Origin: Mycobacterium sp. OTB74 | GTDB taxonomy: Bacteria; Actinomycetota; Actinomycetes; Mycobacteriales; Mycobacteriaceae | Assembly: GCF_029892685.1 (NCBI RefSeq) | Contig: NZ_JARXVD010000017.1 | Span: 84,271-148,270, forward strand | Direction of reading: 5' to 3' | DNA: 64,000 bases | In this document: piece after piece, positions 15,610-24,611 of the stretch | How positions within the stretch are numbered: the first letter of the stretch is position 1 | Layout: each line of letters opens with the position of its first letter | The notes under the pieces: model-generated | What the model saw: the letters and a program-made list of their open reading frames with translations, nothing else | Told to the model about the DNA's origin: nothing | The model's database searches: none | Translations under genes and position numbers: made by a program

Positions 15610-17294
15610 TTCTGCAGCACGTAGGTTCCGGGAGCCGGTCCCGTTGCAGCGAAGCCCTCGGCGCCCAGCGTAATCGGGGCGTCGATCTCATCGCCGCTGC
15701 GCTCGGACAACCACTGCACGTAGTCCGGCCACCACGAATCGCTGGACTTCTCGGCGGCCGCCAGCCAGTCTTCGGCGGTCTCCGCCTCGACCTGCCCGGT
15801 CCGGTACGAAGCCTTCGGGTTGCCTGGGGGGTTGACCAGCGCAGCGATGTGACCACTGCTGGACAACACGTACCTGTTGTCCTTGCTACCGAGCAGCTTG
15901 GCACTGCGATAGGTGGCCTGCCATGGCGAGATGTGGTCGGCGATGCCCCCGATGACGTAGGCATCGCAGGTAATCTTGGACAGGTCGACCGGGGTGCCGA
16001 GCATGCTCGCCTCGCCGGGAACCACCAGCGAGTTGTGCAGGCCCATCAGCACCATGTCGCGGTGTAGCGCAGCGGTCATCCGGGTGGTGTCGGCATTCCA
16101 GAACAGCACGTCGAATGGCGCCGGTGACCGGCCCTGCACGTAGTTGTTCACCCAGTACCGCCATACCAGGTCGGTGGGCCGGAGCCAGGCGAACATCTCA
16201 GCCATTGCACGACCGTCGAGGTAACCCTTGCGCGCAGAGGTGGCAATCGCGGCCTGGGCGGCACGGTCGCTCATCGCGGCCGACGCGAACCCGGCCCGAT
16301 CCTGGTCCAGCACCGTCACCGCCAGCGTGAGCCCGGCGATCTTGTCACCCTGACCGATCTCGGACAGGTGTGCGACCGTCATCGCGGTGAGAATGCCCCC
16401 GGAGCAGCTGGCCATCAGGTGAGTGCTGTCCGAACCGGTGATTGCGCGCACCGCGTCGATCGCCTCGACCACCGCCTCGCCGTAGGCGTCCAGACCCCAA
16501 TCCTTGTGCCGTGCTTGCGGATTGCGCCACGAGATGGTGAATACCTGCTGGCCCTGCTGGACGAAGTACTCGATCATGCTGCGGCCGGGAGCGATATCCA
16601 TGACGTAGTACTTGTTGATCACCGGCGGCACCATCAGCAGTGGCACCGCGCGCACCTTCGGGGTCTGCGGTGCGTATTGGATGAGTTCGAACATCCGGGT
16701 CTGCAGCACCACTGCGCCCTTTGTGACGGCGAGGGTCTCGCCGACCTCGTACGCGTCGGGCTCGACCATGGCGGGCACCCGCGGCTGCGACGTCATGTCC
16801 CGGGCGAAGGCCCGTAAGCCGCGCACCGCGCTCAGGCCGCCGGTGTCGATCAGGGCCTTCCAGCCCAACGGGCTGATCAGCAGGTTGTTGGTCGGAGCCA
16901 GGCCCTCCACGACATTGTCCAGGACAAACCGCATCCGAGCCTCATCGCGCCAGTCCAGGCCGGCATCGGCGAACAGCTTCTCGGCGGTGTCCGAAGCGGC
17001 CAGGTAGGCCTGCATGATCCGGTGCAGCGCGGGGTTATGTTGCCAAGCCGGATCGCTGAAGCGCTTGTCGCCGCGCTGGGGCGCCAGATCGCAGTCGCCA
17101 ACGGCGATCTCGCCCAGTTCGCGAGCCAATTCGGTACCACGTTCGAGCACAGTGCCAGGCTGCTTGGCCAAGCTGGCCCCCATCCGCAGCCAGCTGCGGT
17201 TCGGTGTCATCCGGCGGATGAACGGCTTGGTGGAGCTGGTCAACAGGAGGTCGAGCGGGGCGGCAAATTCGTCAGGGGTGGTGCGTGTGGACAT
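15606..17294 (-). CDS. phaC: Polyhydroxyalkanoate synthase, class II-like
   Basis: The 562-residue product has an N-terminal PhaC_N region (~60-230) and a C-terminal alpha/beta-hydrolase core. The synthase lipase-like box reads MASCSGGILTAM, with Cys as nucleophile, and the His lies in LSSSGHIAALVNPPG. PVDLSKITCDAYVIGGIADHI holds the catalytic Asp. It polymerises hydroxyacyl-CoA into storage polyester at granules. The start at 17294 (MSTRTTPDEF) is preferred to upstream ATGs, which would run towards the divergent regulator. It is coupled to phaZ downstream. Confidence 0.87.
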   Translation of the reverse strand: MSTRTTPDEFAAPLDLLLTSSTKPFIRRMTPNRSWLRMGASLAKQPGTVLERGTELARELGEIAVGDCDLAPQRGDKRFSDPAWQHNPALHRIMQAYLAASDTAEKLFADAGLDWRDEARMRFVLDNVVEGLAPTNNLLISPLGWKALIDTGGLSAVRGLRAFARDMTSQPRVPAMVEPDAYEVGETLAVTKGAVVLQTRMFELIQYAPQTPKVRAVPLLMVPPVINKYYVMDIAPGRSMIEYFVQQGQQVFTISWRNPQARHKDWGLDAYGEAVVEAIDAVRAITGSDSTHLMASCSGGILTAMTVAHLSEIGQGDKIAGLTLAVTVLDQDRAGFASAAMSDRAAQAAIATSARKGYLDGRAMAEMFAWLRPTDLVWRYWVNNYVQGRSPAPFDVLFWNADTTRMTAALHRDMVLMGLHNSLVVPGEASMLGTPVDLSKITCDAYVIGGIADHISPWQATYRSAKLLGSKDNRYVLSSSGHIAALVNPPGNPKASYRTGQVEAETAEDWLAAAEKSSDSWWPDYVQWLSERSGDEIDAPITLGAEGFAATGPAPGTYVLQK

Positions 17295-17440
17295 TTCAGT
17301 CGGCACTTTCGCTTGGTGGAGGTGTGATGTATCGAGCGTGCTCCGGAACCAGCGAAGAAGCGATGGTGGCCGGAACAACACCGGTCCTTTTCAGATGTGA
17401 TCGGCCACAATCGGGCCCCACGCTCCCCTATCGTTGGGAA

Positions 17441-18664
17441 ATGAGCACGGCGCGCCTACCTGCAGGTGACCAGAACATCGTGGTTGACCAGAACATCGTC
17501 GAGCTCAGCCAGATCATGCTGAAGCGCGTTCCCGACCTCTGCGCGACGCTGGCGGACCAGATTTGCGCACAGATCGACGGATACCGGTCGGCGCCGGCGG
17601 CAGTACAGAGCAACGTGCGCGAAAGTTGCATAGCCAACATGACTTTCGTCTACCGATCGTTGTCCGGAGACAGCGACGCCGATCTGTCACCAGCGTTCGA
17701 AACCGGCCGGGCCCGCGCCATCGAGGGCGTTCCATTGGCAGCGGTGATGACCGCCTACCGAATCGGATTCCGGTTCATGTGGGAGCAGACCGCCGCAACG
17801 GCCCGCGAGCATGGAATCCCGACTGATTCCATGCTGGCCGCCAGCGCACAGATCTACCTGAGCCAGGACGAATTCACCCACGCGATGACCACCGCCTACC
17901 GCGAGCAGGTCACCAGCCAGCTGGTCGACCGGGAAGAGGAACGCTCGGCACTGGTGGAGGCTGTCCTGTTCGGCAGGATCAGCGACCATCAAAGCCTCTG
18001 GGAGGCGGCTGATCTGCTCGGCCTGCCAACCGGCGGGCCCTATGTTATTGCGGCAGCAGAGATTCCGTCGATCGGCAAGCTGGGGCTGCCGGAGATCGCG
18101 AACAAACTTGCGGCGCGTGGTGTCCGGTCCGCGTGGCGCCTGCTACCGGATCTGCAGGTTGGCGTCGTCCATCTGCGTCAGGGCAAGACCACCTACGACG
18201 CTTTGGTCGAAGTACTGGGCAAGGCCGCCACGGCGCGCGTCGGGCTCAGTCCCACGTTCGCCAGCTTGGCCGAGACCCGTGACGGGCTGCGGTTGGCGCG
18301 GCTCGCGGTAGCCGGCAGGACCAGCGGCAAAGGGCTGGTGTCTGCCTTCGACGATGCGCCGCTGGCCTTCGCCGCAGTCAGCGCACCGAACGTGATGAGC
18401 CAGATTGAGATGTCGGTGCTGGGCGGCCTACACGGTCTGCCTCCCGAGGAGAAGTCCGTGCTGGTCGACACCTTCACCGCCTGGCTGGATGCCGGTGGCT
18501 CGGCCAACGATGCGGCGGCCACCCTGTTCTGTCACCCCAATACCGTCCGACACCGGCTACACCGCATCGAGGAACGCACCGGACGGCTCCTGTCCCGACC
18601 CCGGGACGTGGCTGAATTGTGCTTGGCCTTCGAGATCAGCCAGCGGTTACCGCAAGACCGGTGA
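17441..18664 (+). CDS. PucR/CdaR-type transcriptional regulator
   Basis: This 407-residue protein has an N-terminal all-helical sensor region (~20-170, RsbRD-like), a central GGDEF-related region (~185-310) and a C-terminal PucR-type helix-turn-helix. The last contains VLVDTFTAWLDAGGSANDAAATLFCHPNTVRHRL, given here only as landmarks. It is transcribed divergently from phaC with 146 bp between the starts, so it is a likely regulator of polyester metabolism. The ATG at 17441 is preferred; longer frames back to 17285 would overlap the phaC start. Confidence 0.82.
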   Translation: MSTARLPAGDQNIVVDQNIVELSQIMLKRVPDLCATLADQICAQIDGYRSAPAAVQSNVRESCIANMTFVYRSLSGDSDADLSPAFETGRARAIEGVPLAAVMTAYRIGFRFMWEQTAATAREHGIPTDSMLAASAQIYLSQDEFTHAMTTAYREQVTSQLVDREEERSALVEAVLFGRISDHQSLWEAADLLGLPTGGPYVIAAAEIPSIGKLGLPEIANKLAARGVRSAWRLLPDLQVGVVHLRQGKTTYDALVEVLGKAATARVGLSPTFASLAETRDGLRLARLAVAGRTSGKGLVSAFDDAPLAFAAVSAPNVMSQIEMSVLGGLHGLPPEEKSVLVDTFTAWLDAGGSANDAAATLFCHPNTVRHRLHRIEERTGRLLSRPRDVAELCLAFEISQRLPQDR

Positions 18665-18744
18665 ATTACGGCGTACACCACGCGCCGGCAGCTACAACCA
18701 ATCCGAGGGTGCCCGGCAAGCATCCGCCGCGTAACGCTGCGCGG

Positions 18745-19383
18745 TCATTCGGGCCAGGCATTGTTCTGGATGAGGTCAACGAAATTCGCCCGTTTGAACG
18801 ACGGATCGAAGTGCGCCAGCACGTCGGCGTTCATAGTCCCGAACGTCGTCTCCGGCCGATCTGCCATGCCGTCGTAGAACGCCTGCAAGATGCGCTTCTT
18901 GAAGTCCGGCCGCGGATGTGCCGCCACGACCTCCGCACGCTGCTGCTCGGTGATCTCGGCCAGATCGAAACCCAGGACGTCGGATTCGACTCCCAGGCTC
19001 ACCACCGCGACCTCCGGCGCAAGATGGTGCGGGACCTCTGGCGTGGTGTGCAGCGCGATCGACAGCCAGACGTTGGTGGCCTCCTGTTCCGAACGACCAT
19101 AGTCCAACAACAGGTTTCGTGCCGCATCGGCACCATCGATTTCGAATCGCTGGCCGGTGGTGCGGTACACCGAGGTCAGACCGAGATCGTGGAACATCCC
19201 GCCGACATAGGCCAATTCCGGGTCCACGTCGAGCCCGCGCGCGGCGGCCTTCAACGAACCCCACAGATAGACTCGGCGGGAATGGTTGTAGATCGTGTCG
19301 TCGGCGGCCTTACGGACGATCGCAGTCGCTTCTCGAACCAGTTCGGTATCCGGAATTGTCACTCCGGCAATAACTTCAGCCAT
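18745..19383 (-). CDS. HD-domain protein
   Basis: A 212-residue protein with an HD metal-dependent phosphohydrolase fold. NHSRRVYLWG (first His), VGGMFHDLGLT (the HD pair) and VWLSIALHTTPEVP (a later His) follow the family spacing. Related proteins act on nucleotides or cyanamide, but the substrate here is unknown. The start at 19383 is set by AGGAGG 7 nt upstream; a much longer in-frame extension to 19866 has no coding character. It converges with the PucR-type gene. Confidence 0.78.
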   Translation of the reverse strand: MAEVIAGVTIPDTELVREATAIVRKAADDTIYNHSRRVYLWGSLKAAARGLDVDPELAYVGGMFHDLGLTSVYRTTGQRFEIDGADAARNLLLDYGRSEQEATNVWLSIALHTTPEVPHHLAPEVAVVSLGVESDVLGFDLAEITEQQRAEVVAAHPRPDFKKRILQAFYDGMADRPETTFGTMNADVLAHFDPSFKRANFVDLIQNNAWPE

Positions 19384-19537
19384 CGGGGTGCCTCCTGTGT
19401 AGGGCTTAAGTGGACAAGTTCCACTCTGGCCGCCAAGGCCCACAAGCAGGCAGTGGAGAAAGCGACAATCAGTCCATAAATCCAGACATGATCGGTAATG
19501 CGGCGCTTCGGGGCAGGTAGCGCCGCGCTTGGCGCGG

Positions 19538-19969
19538 CTAGAGGTTGTTCCGGGCCATGAACTGTTTGGCGTCGCCGTCGTCAGGGTTGACGAACACGAT
19601 GTCGTCGGGACGTCGGCGCGGAACGTCGACCGACAGCACCACGAACGGATGTGTGGTGATCTGTGGAAATCCGTGAACCTGCCGGCGGGCGAACCACAGA
19701 AACGTTCCCGGCCGTGCGGTGGATTCGTCACCGCTGAGGTGGAATATGCCTTCGCCGCTGATGACATACAGAAACTCATCGCAGTCGTTGTGGTAGTGCA
19801 ACGGTAATGTCCGGTAGATACGGAAGATCCGACTGCTGGCCTCAGGGAAGTCGCTGAAGTAGACATCGGTCAGCATGGATTCGGAGGTTTCGGGGAGCTC
19901 GCGCATCTCCTCGAATACGTCGAATATCTGTCGCCGATTGTCGCTCTGCGGCGCATAGTCGATGGCCAT
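19538..19969 (-). CDS. Single-domain cupin protein
   Basis: This 143-residue protein has both cupin motifs: PLHYHNDCDEFLYVISGEG (metal His/His/Glu) and PGTFLWFARRQVHGFP (second-motif His). The fold and length resemble 3-hydroxyanthranilate dioxygenase-like small cupins. It may be a dioxygenase, isomerase or sensor, and no substrate can be inferred. It is separated by 23 bp from the upstream zinc-finger gene on the same strand, so the two may be co-transcribed. Confidence 0.72.
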   Translation of the reverse strand: MAIDYAPQSDNRRQIFDVFEEMRELPETSESMLTDVYFSDFPEASSRIFRIYRTLPLHYHNDCDEFLYVISGEGIFHLSGDESTARPGTFLWFARRQVHGFPQITTHPFVVLSVDVPRRRPDDIVFVNPDDGDAKQFMARNNL

Positions 19970-19992
19970 GCAACCAGGCTATGACGATGTCG

Positions 19993-20262
19993 TCAGACGT
20001 AGTTCTTGTGCACGTAGCACCAGCGCCACGATTCACCCCGTTCGTAGGACTGCACGATGGGATGTTTGCACGACTTGGCATGGGCACTGGCGTGTTTCAT
20101 CGGTGATGAGTCGCAGCAGCCGACGTGTCCGCAAGTCAGACACAGCCGCAGGTGCAGCCAGACGGTGCCGAGTTCGATGCACTCCTGGCAGCCGAGTTTG
20201 GACTGCGGTGTGACCGGACGGATGTCCGCCAGATGCGGGTCTGGAGCATCAGGTTTCGCCAC
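19993..20262 (-). CDS. UBP-type zinc-finger protein
   Basis: The 89-residue protein is essentially one UBP-type zinc finger. Cys pairs LGCQECIELG and LCLTCGHVGCC are followed by His ligands in KHASAHAKSCKHP. In eukaryotes the fold binds ubiquitin C-termini; stand-alone bacterial copies like this are common in actinobacteria with unknown role. It is probably co-transcribed with the downstream cupin gene. Confidence 0.82.
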   Translation of the reverse strand: MAKPDAPDPHLADIRPVTPQSKLGCQECIELGTVWLHLRLCLTCGHVGCCDSSPMKHASAHAKSCKHPIVQSYERGESWRWCYVHKNYV

Positions 20263-20354
20263 GGCGACCTCCTACGACTGGGTAAGCCGATGTTGACACG
20301 GCCATGGCATCCCGCGCCACCATCGACGCTGTGGCGCCGCGCTTGAGCGGGTAG

Positions 20355-20579
20355 TTAAGTTGCTCCGCCGGCATACGGAAAGTAGTCGACCGGCGGTGGC
20401 GCGTCGTTGATTTGGGCGTTGCCGGGACTCTCGCACTGGCTCTGGCCGGCTCCCATGGTCACGCAGGACTGCTGATCCTGCGATTGGCCGCTCGCCGCGG
20501 CGGCAGTGGCAGCCATTGGCGCGGCGATAGTCGACATGGTCGCCAGCAACATTGCGACGCATTTGGTCTTGGCTCGCAT
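20355..20579 (-). CDS. Small exported protein, SPGNxQIND family, copy 1
   Basis: The 74-residue product has a signal peptide (MRAKTKCVAMLLATMSTIAA...) and a short mature part containing CESPGNAQINDAPPPVDYFPY. The same pattern appears in the divergent neighbour at 20803 (CQSPGNVQINDSPPAVQFYPY), so the two are paralogues. Two mature Cys could form a disulfide. The start at 20579 follows AAGGGA. No function is known to me. Confidence 0.7.
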   Translation of the reverse strand: MRAKTKCVAMLLATMSTIAAPMAATAAAASGQSQDQQSCVTMGAGQSQCESPGNAQINDAPPPVDYFPYAGGAT

Positions 20580-20802
20580 GGTGAGGTTTCCCTTCACGTC
20601 GTATGTGGCTGTGCCAATTCAACAATCGGTCACCCACACACAAGTGTCTGCACCGCAGGCACCCCTGCGGGACCCCTGCTACCGGGAAGATACACCTGCC
20701 GGGCAGCAGGGAAGACATACGGGTGTCAACGGTGTCGACAGCAGCGAAGGACGCACAGCACCCTGGAAAGTACCTGCCCAACACCACCCGAGGAGCACCG
20801 CG

Positions 20803-21105
20803 ATGTGGAGCAAATCCATATATGCCACAACACTTTTAGGCGTTGGAGCGGCCGCTTTCATGGTTGCGACAGCACCGATTTCGGCGGCCTCGACGAATTC
20901 GTGTGCCGCCAGCGGCACGGGCACGGTGTGCCAGTCCCCCGGCAATGTCCAGATCAATGACTCCCCGCCCGCGGTTCAGTTCTACCCCTATGGCGGCGCG
21001 GCGTTTCTGACCGGCGGTGGCGGCACGGTCAGCGCTGCCGGAGGTGGCGTTGGTTCCGTTGACGGCTTGGGCGCCTCCGGAGGCGCCCACGGCGGTCACC
21101 GCTGA
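20803..21105 (+). CDS. Small exported protein, SPGNxQIND family, copy 2
   Basis: A 100-residue protein with a signal peptide (MWSKSIYATTLLGVGAAAFM...), the shared core C-x-SPGN-x-QIND-x-PP-x-V-x-FYPYGG, and a Gly-rich tail ending GGAHGGHR. GAGGAG precedes the ATG. It is divergent from copy 1 with 223 bp between starts and ends 103 bp before the sensor kinase gene, so it may be regulated with or by that system. It has no catalytic motif. Confidence 0.7.
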   Translation: MWSKSIYATTLLGVGAAAFMVATAPISAASTNSCAASGTGTVCQSPGNVQINDSPPAVQFYPYGGAAFLTGGGGTVSAAGGGVGSVDGLGASGGAHGGHR

Positions 21106-21208
21106 CGGCCCCTTTGATCGGCGCTTGCTCGGCATGTGCATTGCCGAAGGCTCCGAATTGATAGCAGAATTGCAGTTCGCAGCACCGTAGGAGCGAGGTC
21201 AGCACAAA

Positions 21209-22765
21209 ATGACGCCGGATAACGAGTTAACTGAACCGACCGACGAGTCCCCACATCCACGATTGGGACGGTGGCTTGCACGTCCCAGCCCGCCGGTCTG
21301 GCTGGGTGTCACGGTGGCTGCGATCATCATCGCCCTCGAAGCGGTAGTCGTGACACTGCTCGAAGGTGTCTCGCACGACATGGTTTTTGGCGCCGTGTTC
21401 CTGCTCGGCGTGCTGATCATCTCAGCAGGTTGGAGGTCGGGGCTGGCGGTGGCGACCACGCTGGCCAGCACGGCGGTCTACCTGTACATGCACGTAACTT
21501 CTGACCGCACAGGCATGCCGCTGGCGCCACACGACGCCATTGCCTTGGCTGTCTTCTTGCCGATCGCACTGCTGGCGACCGTGCTCGCCGGCCAAGCCAG
21601 GGAACGCGCCGCCGAGGCACGCCGCGCCGCGGTAAGGATCAGTGAGTTGGCCGATCGACAGGCCGCGCTGCGCAGGGTCGCCACGCTGGTGGCCCGCGGT
21701 GTCTCGCCGTCAGAGGTGCTCACCGCTGTCGTCGATGAAGTGGCCAACACCCTCGGCACCGGCAACGCCGCTCTGTTCCGGTATCTCGATAACAATTCAG
21801 CGGAACTCGTTGCCGCCCACAGTGATCCGGGCATCAGTAAGATGCCAGTCGGCGCCCGGTTGTCACTGGAAGGTGACAACGTCGCGGCCATGGTGCTACG
21901 AACGGGCGGTACGGCGCGGATGGACAGCCATGAGCACGCCGCTGGTTCGGCCGCGTCATTGATCCACGACCTCGGACTGCACTGCGGGGTCGGCGCTCCG
22001 ATTGTCGTCGACGGCCGGCTGTGGGGTGCCGTAATTGTCGGGTCGACGCTGTCCGCGCCCCTACCGTCCAATACCGAGGGCCGCCTCGCTGACTTCGCCG
22101 AGTTGGTCGGGATGGCGATCGCCAATGCCGAAGCCCGCCGCGAGCTGATGGCCTCCCGCGCCCGAATCGTAGAGGCAGGCGACGAGGCCCGGCGCCGCAT
22201 CGAACGCGACCTACACGACGGTGCCCAGCAGCGACTGGTCGCGCTGGGCCTGCAGCTCCGTACGTTGCAGGCCACGCTGCTGCCCACCGACGCCGTGACC
22301 CTTCAAATCTCCAAGATCGGCGACGGTCTGACCGCAGCCAGTGAAGAACTGCGCCAGATTTCACATGGCATCCACCCGTCGGTGTTGTCCTCGGGTGGGC
22401 TGCGGCCCGCATTGCGGGCGCTCGGCCGCCGCGCGGCCATGCCGGTCGGCTTGACCATCAACGTCCAGCGGCGACTGCCAGAGTCGGTTGAGGTGGCCGC
22501 CTACTACGTCGTGGCCGAAGCACTGACGAACGCCGCCAAACATGCCAATGCGTCCCTGGTGACGGTCAGCGCTGATGCCGACGATTCGGCGGTACGGCTG
22601 TCGGTATCCGACGACGGCATCGGCGGCGCCAACCTCAACGGCGGGTCCGGATTGGTGGGCTTGAAGGACCGGGTCGAGGCGCTGGGCGGACATCTGCGCG
22701 TCAGCAGCGCGGCGAAACTGGGCACCACCCTCAGCGCGGAGATTCCTTTTCCAGTGGCCAGCTGA
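21209..22765 (+). CDS. NarL-type sensor histidine kinase with GAF domain
   Basis: This 518-residue kinase has four predicted membrane helices (~30-130) with very short outside loops, a GAF domain (~165-308), a HisKA_3 dimerisation helix (RRRIERDLHDGAQQRL, phospho-acceptor H336) and a HATPase_c domain (EALTNAAKHANAS, DDGIGGANL, GSGLVGLKDRVEALGG). The absence of a large external domain suggests sensing in the membrane or through GAF. The cognate response regulator is at 23456 in the same direction, with a small exported peptide gene and a strong terminator in between. Confidence 0.88.
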   Translation: MTPDNELTEPTDESPHPRLGRWLARPSPPVWLGVTVAAIIIALEAVVVTLLEGVSHDMVFGAVFLLGVLIISAGWRSGLAVATTLASTAVYLYMHVTSDRTGMPLAPHDAIALAVFLPIALLATVLAGQARERAAEARRAAVRISELADRQAALRRVATLVARGVSPSEVLTAVVDEVANTLGTGNAALFRYLDNNSAELVAAHSDPGISKMPVGARLSLEGDNVAAMVLRTGGTARMDSHEHAAGSAASLIHDLGLHCGVGAPIVVDGRLWGAVIVGSTLSAPLPSNTEGRLADFAELVGMAIANAEARRELMASRARIVEAGDEARRRIERDLHDGAQQRLVALGLQLRTLQATLLPTDAVTLQISKIGDGLTAASEELRQISHGIHPSVLSSGGLRPALRALGRRAAMPVGLTINVQRRLPESVEVAAYYVVAEALTNAAKHANASLVTVSADADDSAVRLSVSDDGIGGANLNGGSGLVGLKDRVEALGGHLRVSSAAKLGTTLSAEIPFPVAS

Positions 22766-22877
22766 ACCCGTTGTTTCCGAGTCGGTGTCTGTCGACCGCA
22801 CCACTGCAACGGCAGTCCAAACATCTTGGTAACCGCAGGAACTAACTGCTATATCCAGCTGCCCACACGCTCTTATT

Positions 22878-23083
22878 CCTGCTAGCAGGTAGAGCAGAAC
22901 GGGGGCCTGCCATAGCGACAAAGCTCCTGGTCAAAGCCGACGATGGAATCACCCAGCAACTGGACCACCAAGCCAACAAGGAGAACCGATCGTGAAGCAC
23001 CCCATGAAGTACGCCGCCCCATTGATGGCCGCCGCCGCGATCGGCGGAGCCGTCCTACTGGCCCCGATCGCCAGCGCCGACAC
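22878..23083 (+). repeat. 206-bp inverted repeat, left copy (leader plus signal peptide)
   Basis: This 206-bp stretch matches the reverse complement of 24406-24611 with only two mismatches by eye, both in the first 15 bases. It contains the 5' leader, ribosome site (AAGGAG), start codon and all signal-peptide codons of the peptide gene at 22992. It ends at the Ala-Asp-Thr signal cleavage region. Beyond it the sequences diverge abruptly on both sides. Confidence 0.9.
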
Positions 23084-23183
23084 CGACCCAACAGTGTCAT
23101 TCGGAACTAATCCCTACAGCCAGTACGAAACCGGCTACCACATCGACAACTCGCCTGCCGGCCAGATCGACGAGGCGTTCTGA
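22992..23183 (+). CDS. Small exported peptide with duplicated leader, copy A
   Basis: A 63-residue precursor with a GTG start 8 nt after AAGGAG. The signal peptide MKHPMKYAAPLMAAAAIGGA... ends ASA, leaving a mature peptide of ~34 residues that begins DTDPTVSFGTNPYSQYETGY. The mature part shares GTNP, a Tyr, GY and a final Phe with copy B at 24291 but is otherwise different. It lies between the sensor kinase and response regulator genes and is closed by a perfect terminator hairpin. Its role is unknown; a secreted signal or envelope peptide is possible. Confidence 0.72.
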   Translation: MKHPMKYAAPLMAAAAIGGAVLLAPIASADTDPTVSFGTNPYSQYETGYHIDNSPAGQIDEAF

Positions 23184-23227
23184 TCCTGAGCCACGGGCCA
23201 CCGGGTGGCGGGGCCACGAATCGCTGG

Positions 23228-23263
23228 TGTGGCGGTGAGGTTGACGACAACCTCACCGCCACA
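23228..23263 (+). terminator. Perfect 16-bp terminator hairpin after peptide A
   Basis: TGTGGCGGTGAGGTTG, loop ACGA, exact reverse complement, then ATCTATTT. It lies 45 bp after the peptide A stop and should end its transcript before the response regulator gene, implying that the regulator has its own promoter. Confidence 0.75.
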
Positions 23264-23455
23264 ATCTATTTGGGATGCACCAGGTCAGCAGGCGGGAATT
23301 CTGCCGCCTGCGCAAAAGAGGCGATCCCGCAACGGGCGACAACGCCGCGACACACCCGTAGCCCCAGCTAATGCCCGTTTTGGCGGTAAGGTGAACCCGG
23401 TGAGATTAGGCTCACAGCACATGGCTGCCTCAGTGGGCTACGGGACGAAGCACGG

Positions 23456-24148
23456 ATGGTTCTGAACACGGGAGACGCGGCGACCGGTCATGGGGTTGTA
23501 CGCGTCGTGATGGCCGAAGACGACGTACTACTACGCAGCGGTCTGGTCAGTCTGCTGGAACAATCCGGTTTCGATGTGGTCGGCCAAGCTGCCGACGCAG
23601 CTGAGCTTCTCAAGCTGGTCCGGGACAAGACACCGGAACTGGTTCTGACCGATATCCGCATGCCACCCACTCACACCAACGAAGGGTTAGACGCGGCGCG
23701 GACCATTCGTGATGAACTGCCGGACACCGCAATAATGCTGCTGTCGGCGGAGATCGACGTGGATGCTGCCATGGAACTGCTCGCCAGTGGTGAGCGAACC
23801 GGATTTCTGCTCAAAAGCCGAATCACCGATGTCGCCGACTTCATCGACACTCTCCGACGCGTCGCGGGCGGTGCCTCTGTGGTCGATCCGGCGTTGGTTC
23901 AAGAGCTGGTAGCGGCGCGACGACGCAACGATCCCCTGGCCACACTGACAGCGCGCGAGCACGATGTCCTGGCTTTGATGGCGCAAGGCCTGTCGAATCT
24001 TGGCATCGCCCACAAGATCTGGGTGACCGAGGGAACCGTCGAAAAGCACGTGCGCAGCATCCTGTCCAAACTTGACCTGCCCGAGACCAATGACGCGCAC
24101 CGACGCGTGCTGGCGGTCATCAGGTTCCTGGACGCCACCACCAACTGA
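23456..24148 (+). CDS. NarL/LuxR-family response regulator
   Basis: The 230-residue protein has a receiver domain (acidic pocket MAEDDVLL, phospho-acceptor D66 in LVLTDIRMPP, conserved Lys in FLLKSRI) and a C-terminal LuxR-type helix-turn-helix (LTAREHDVLALMAQGLSN, then VTEGTVEKHVRSILSKL). It is the cognate partner of the kinase at 21209. It sits inside the segment bounded by the 206-bp inverted repeat, between two divergent copies of the exported peptide gene. Confidence 0.88.
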   Translation: MVLNTGDAATGHGVVRVVMAEDDVLLRSGLVSLLEQSGFDVVGQAADAAELLKLVRDKTPELVLTDIRMPPTHTNEGLDAARTIRDELPDTAIMLLSAEIDVDAAMELLASGERTGFLLKSRITDVADFIDTLRRVAGGASVVDPALVQELVAARRRNDPLATLTAREHDVLALMAQGLSNLGIAHKIWVTEGTVEKHVRSILSKLDLPETNDAHRRVLAVIRFLDATTN

Positions 24149-24290
24149 TCAGGCATCCGCGCCGCGGGCTCAGCATGACGATCGGCCCAACCTCTCGCCC
24201 GCTGCTCGCCACGCCCGGCTTCTCAGATGGAAACCGTTGGTAGGAAGCAACACTGACGAGCCGTAGGCCTGGCCGATCGTGGACGGGGAC

Positions 24291-24497
24291 TCAGAAGGGC
24301 GTGTCGAAACCGCCGGCCGTCTGGTTAAGTTCATCTTGGTTGGACACGAAGTACCCGAGCACGTAAGGCACATGCGGATTGGTGCCGTTGGGTACCAGTG
24401 GGCTCGTGTCGGCGCTGGCGATCGGGGCCAGTAGGACGGCTCCGCCGATCGCGGCGGCGGCCATCAATGGGGCGGCGTACTTCATGGGGTGCTTCAC
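24291..24497 (-). CDS. Small exported peptide with duplicated leader, copy B
   Basis: A 68-residue precursor on the opposite strand to copy A, with the same GTG start, ribosome site and signal peptide. The mature part (DTSPLVPNGTNPHVPYVLGY..., ~39 residues) differs from copy A but keeps GTNP, Y, GY, a later Asn and a terminal Phe. The identical leader but divergent mature region is the key oddity of this locus. Confidence 0.72.
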   Translation of the reverse strand: MKHPMKYAAPLMAAAAIGGAVLLAPIASADTSPLVPNGTNPHVPYVLGYFVSNQDELNQTAGGFDTPF

Positions 24498-24611
24498 GAT
24501 CGGTTCTCCTTGTTGGCTTGGTGGTCCAGTTGCTGGGTGATTCCATCGTCGGCTTTGACCAGGAGCTTTGTCGCTATGGCAGGCCCCCGTTCTGCCCTAC
24601 CGGCTAGCAGG
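24406..24611 (-). repeat. 206-bp inverted repeat, right copy
   Basis: Reverse complement of 22878-23083 with two mismatches. It carries the leader and signal-peptide codons of peptide B. The two copies bound a 1,322-bp inner segment holding both mature-peptide coding ends and the whole response regulator gene. Confidence 0.9.

Noticed and set aside
19409..19425. AGTGGA-CAAGT-TCCACT as an operator for the HD-domain gene
   Set aside because: Arms are only 6 bp and no regulator gene is adjacent.
24177..24280. ACGATCGGCC ... GGCCGATCGT inverted arms between the response regulator and peptide B
   Set aside because: The arms are ~80 bp apart and short, so a stable stem or operator is unlikely.
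22878..24611. The inverted repeats as ends of an insertion sequence
   Set aside because: The inner DNA has no transposase, and the repeats contain genes' leaders and signal-peptide codons rather than IS ends.
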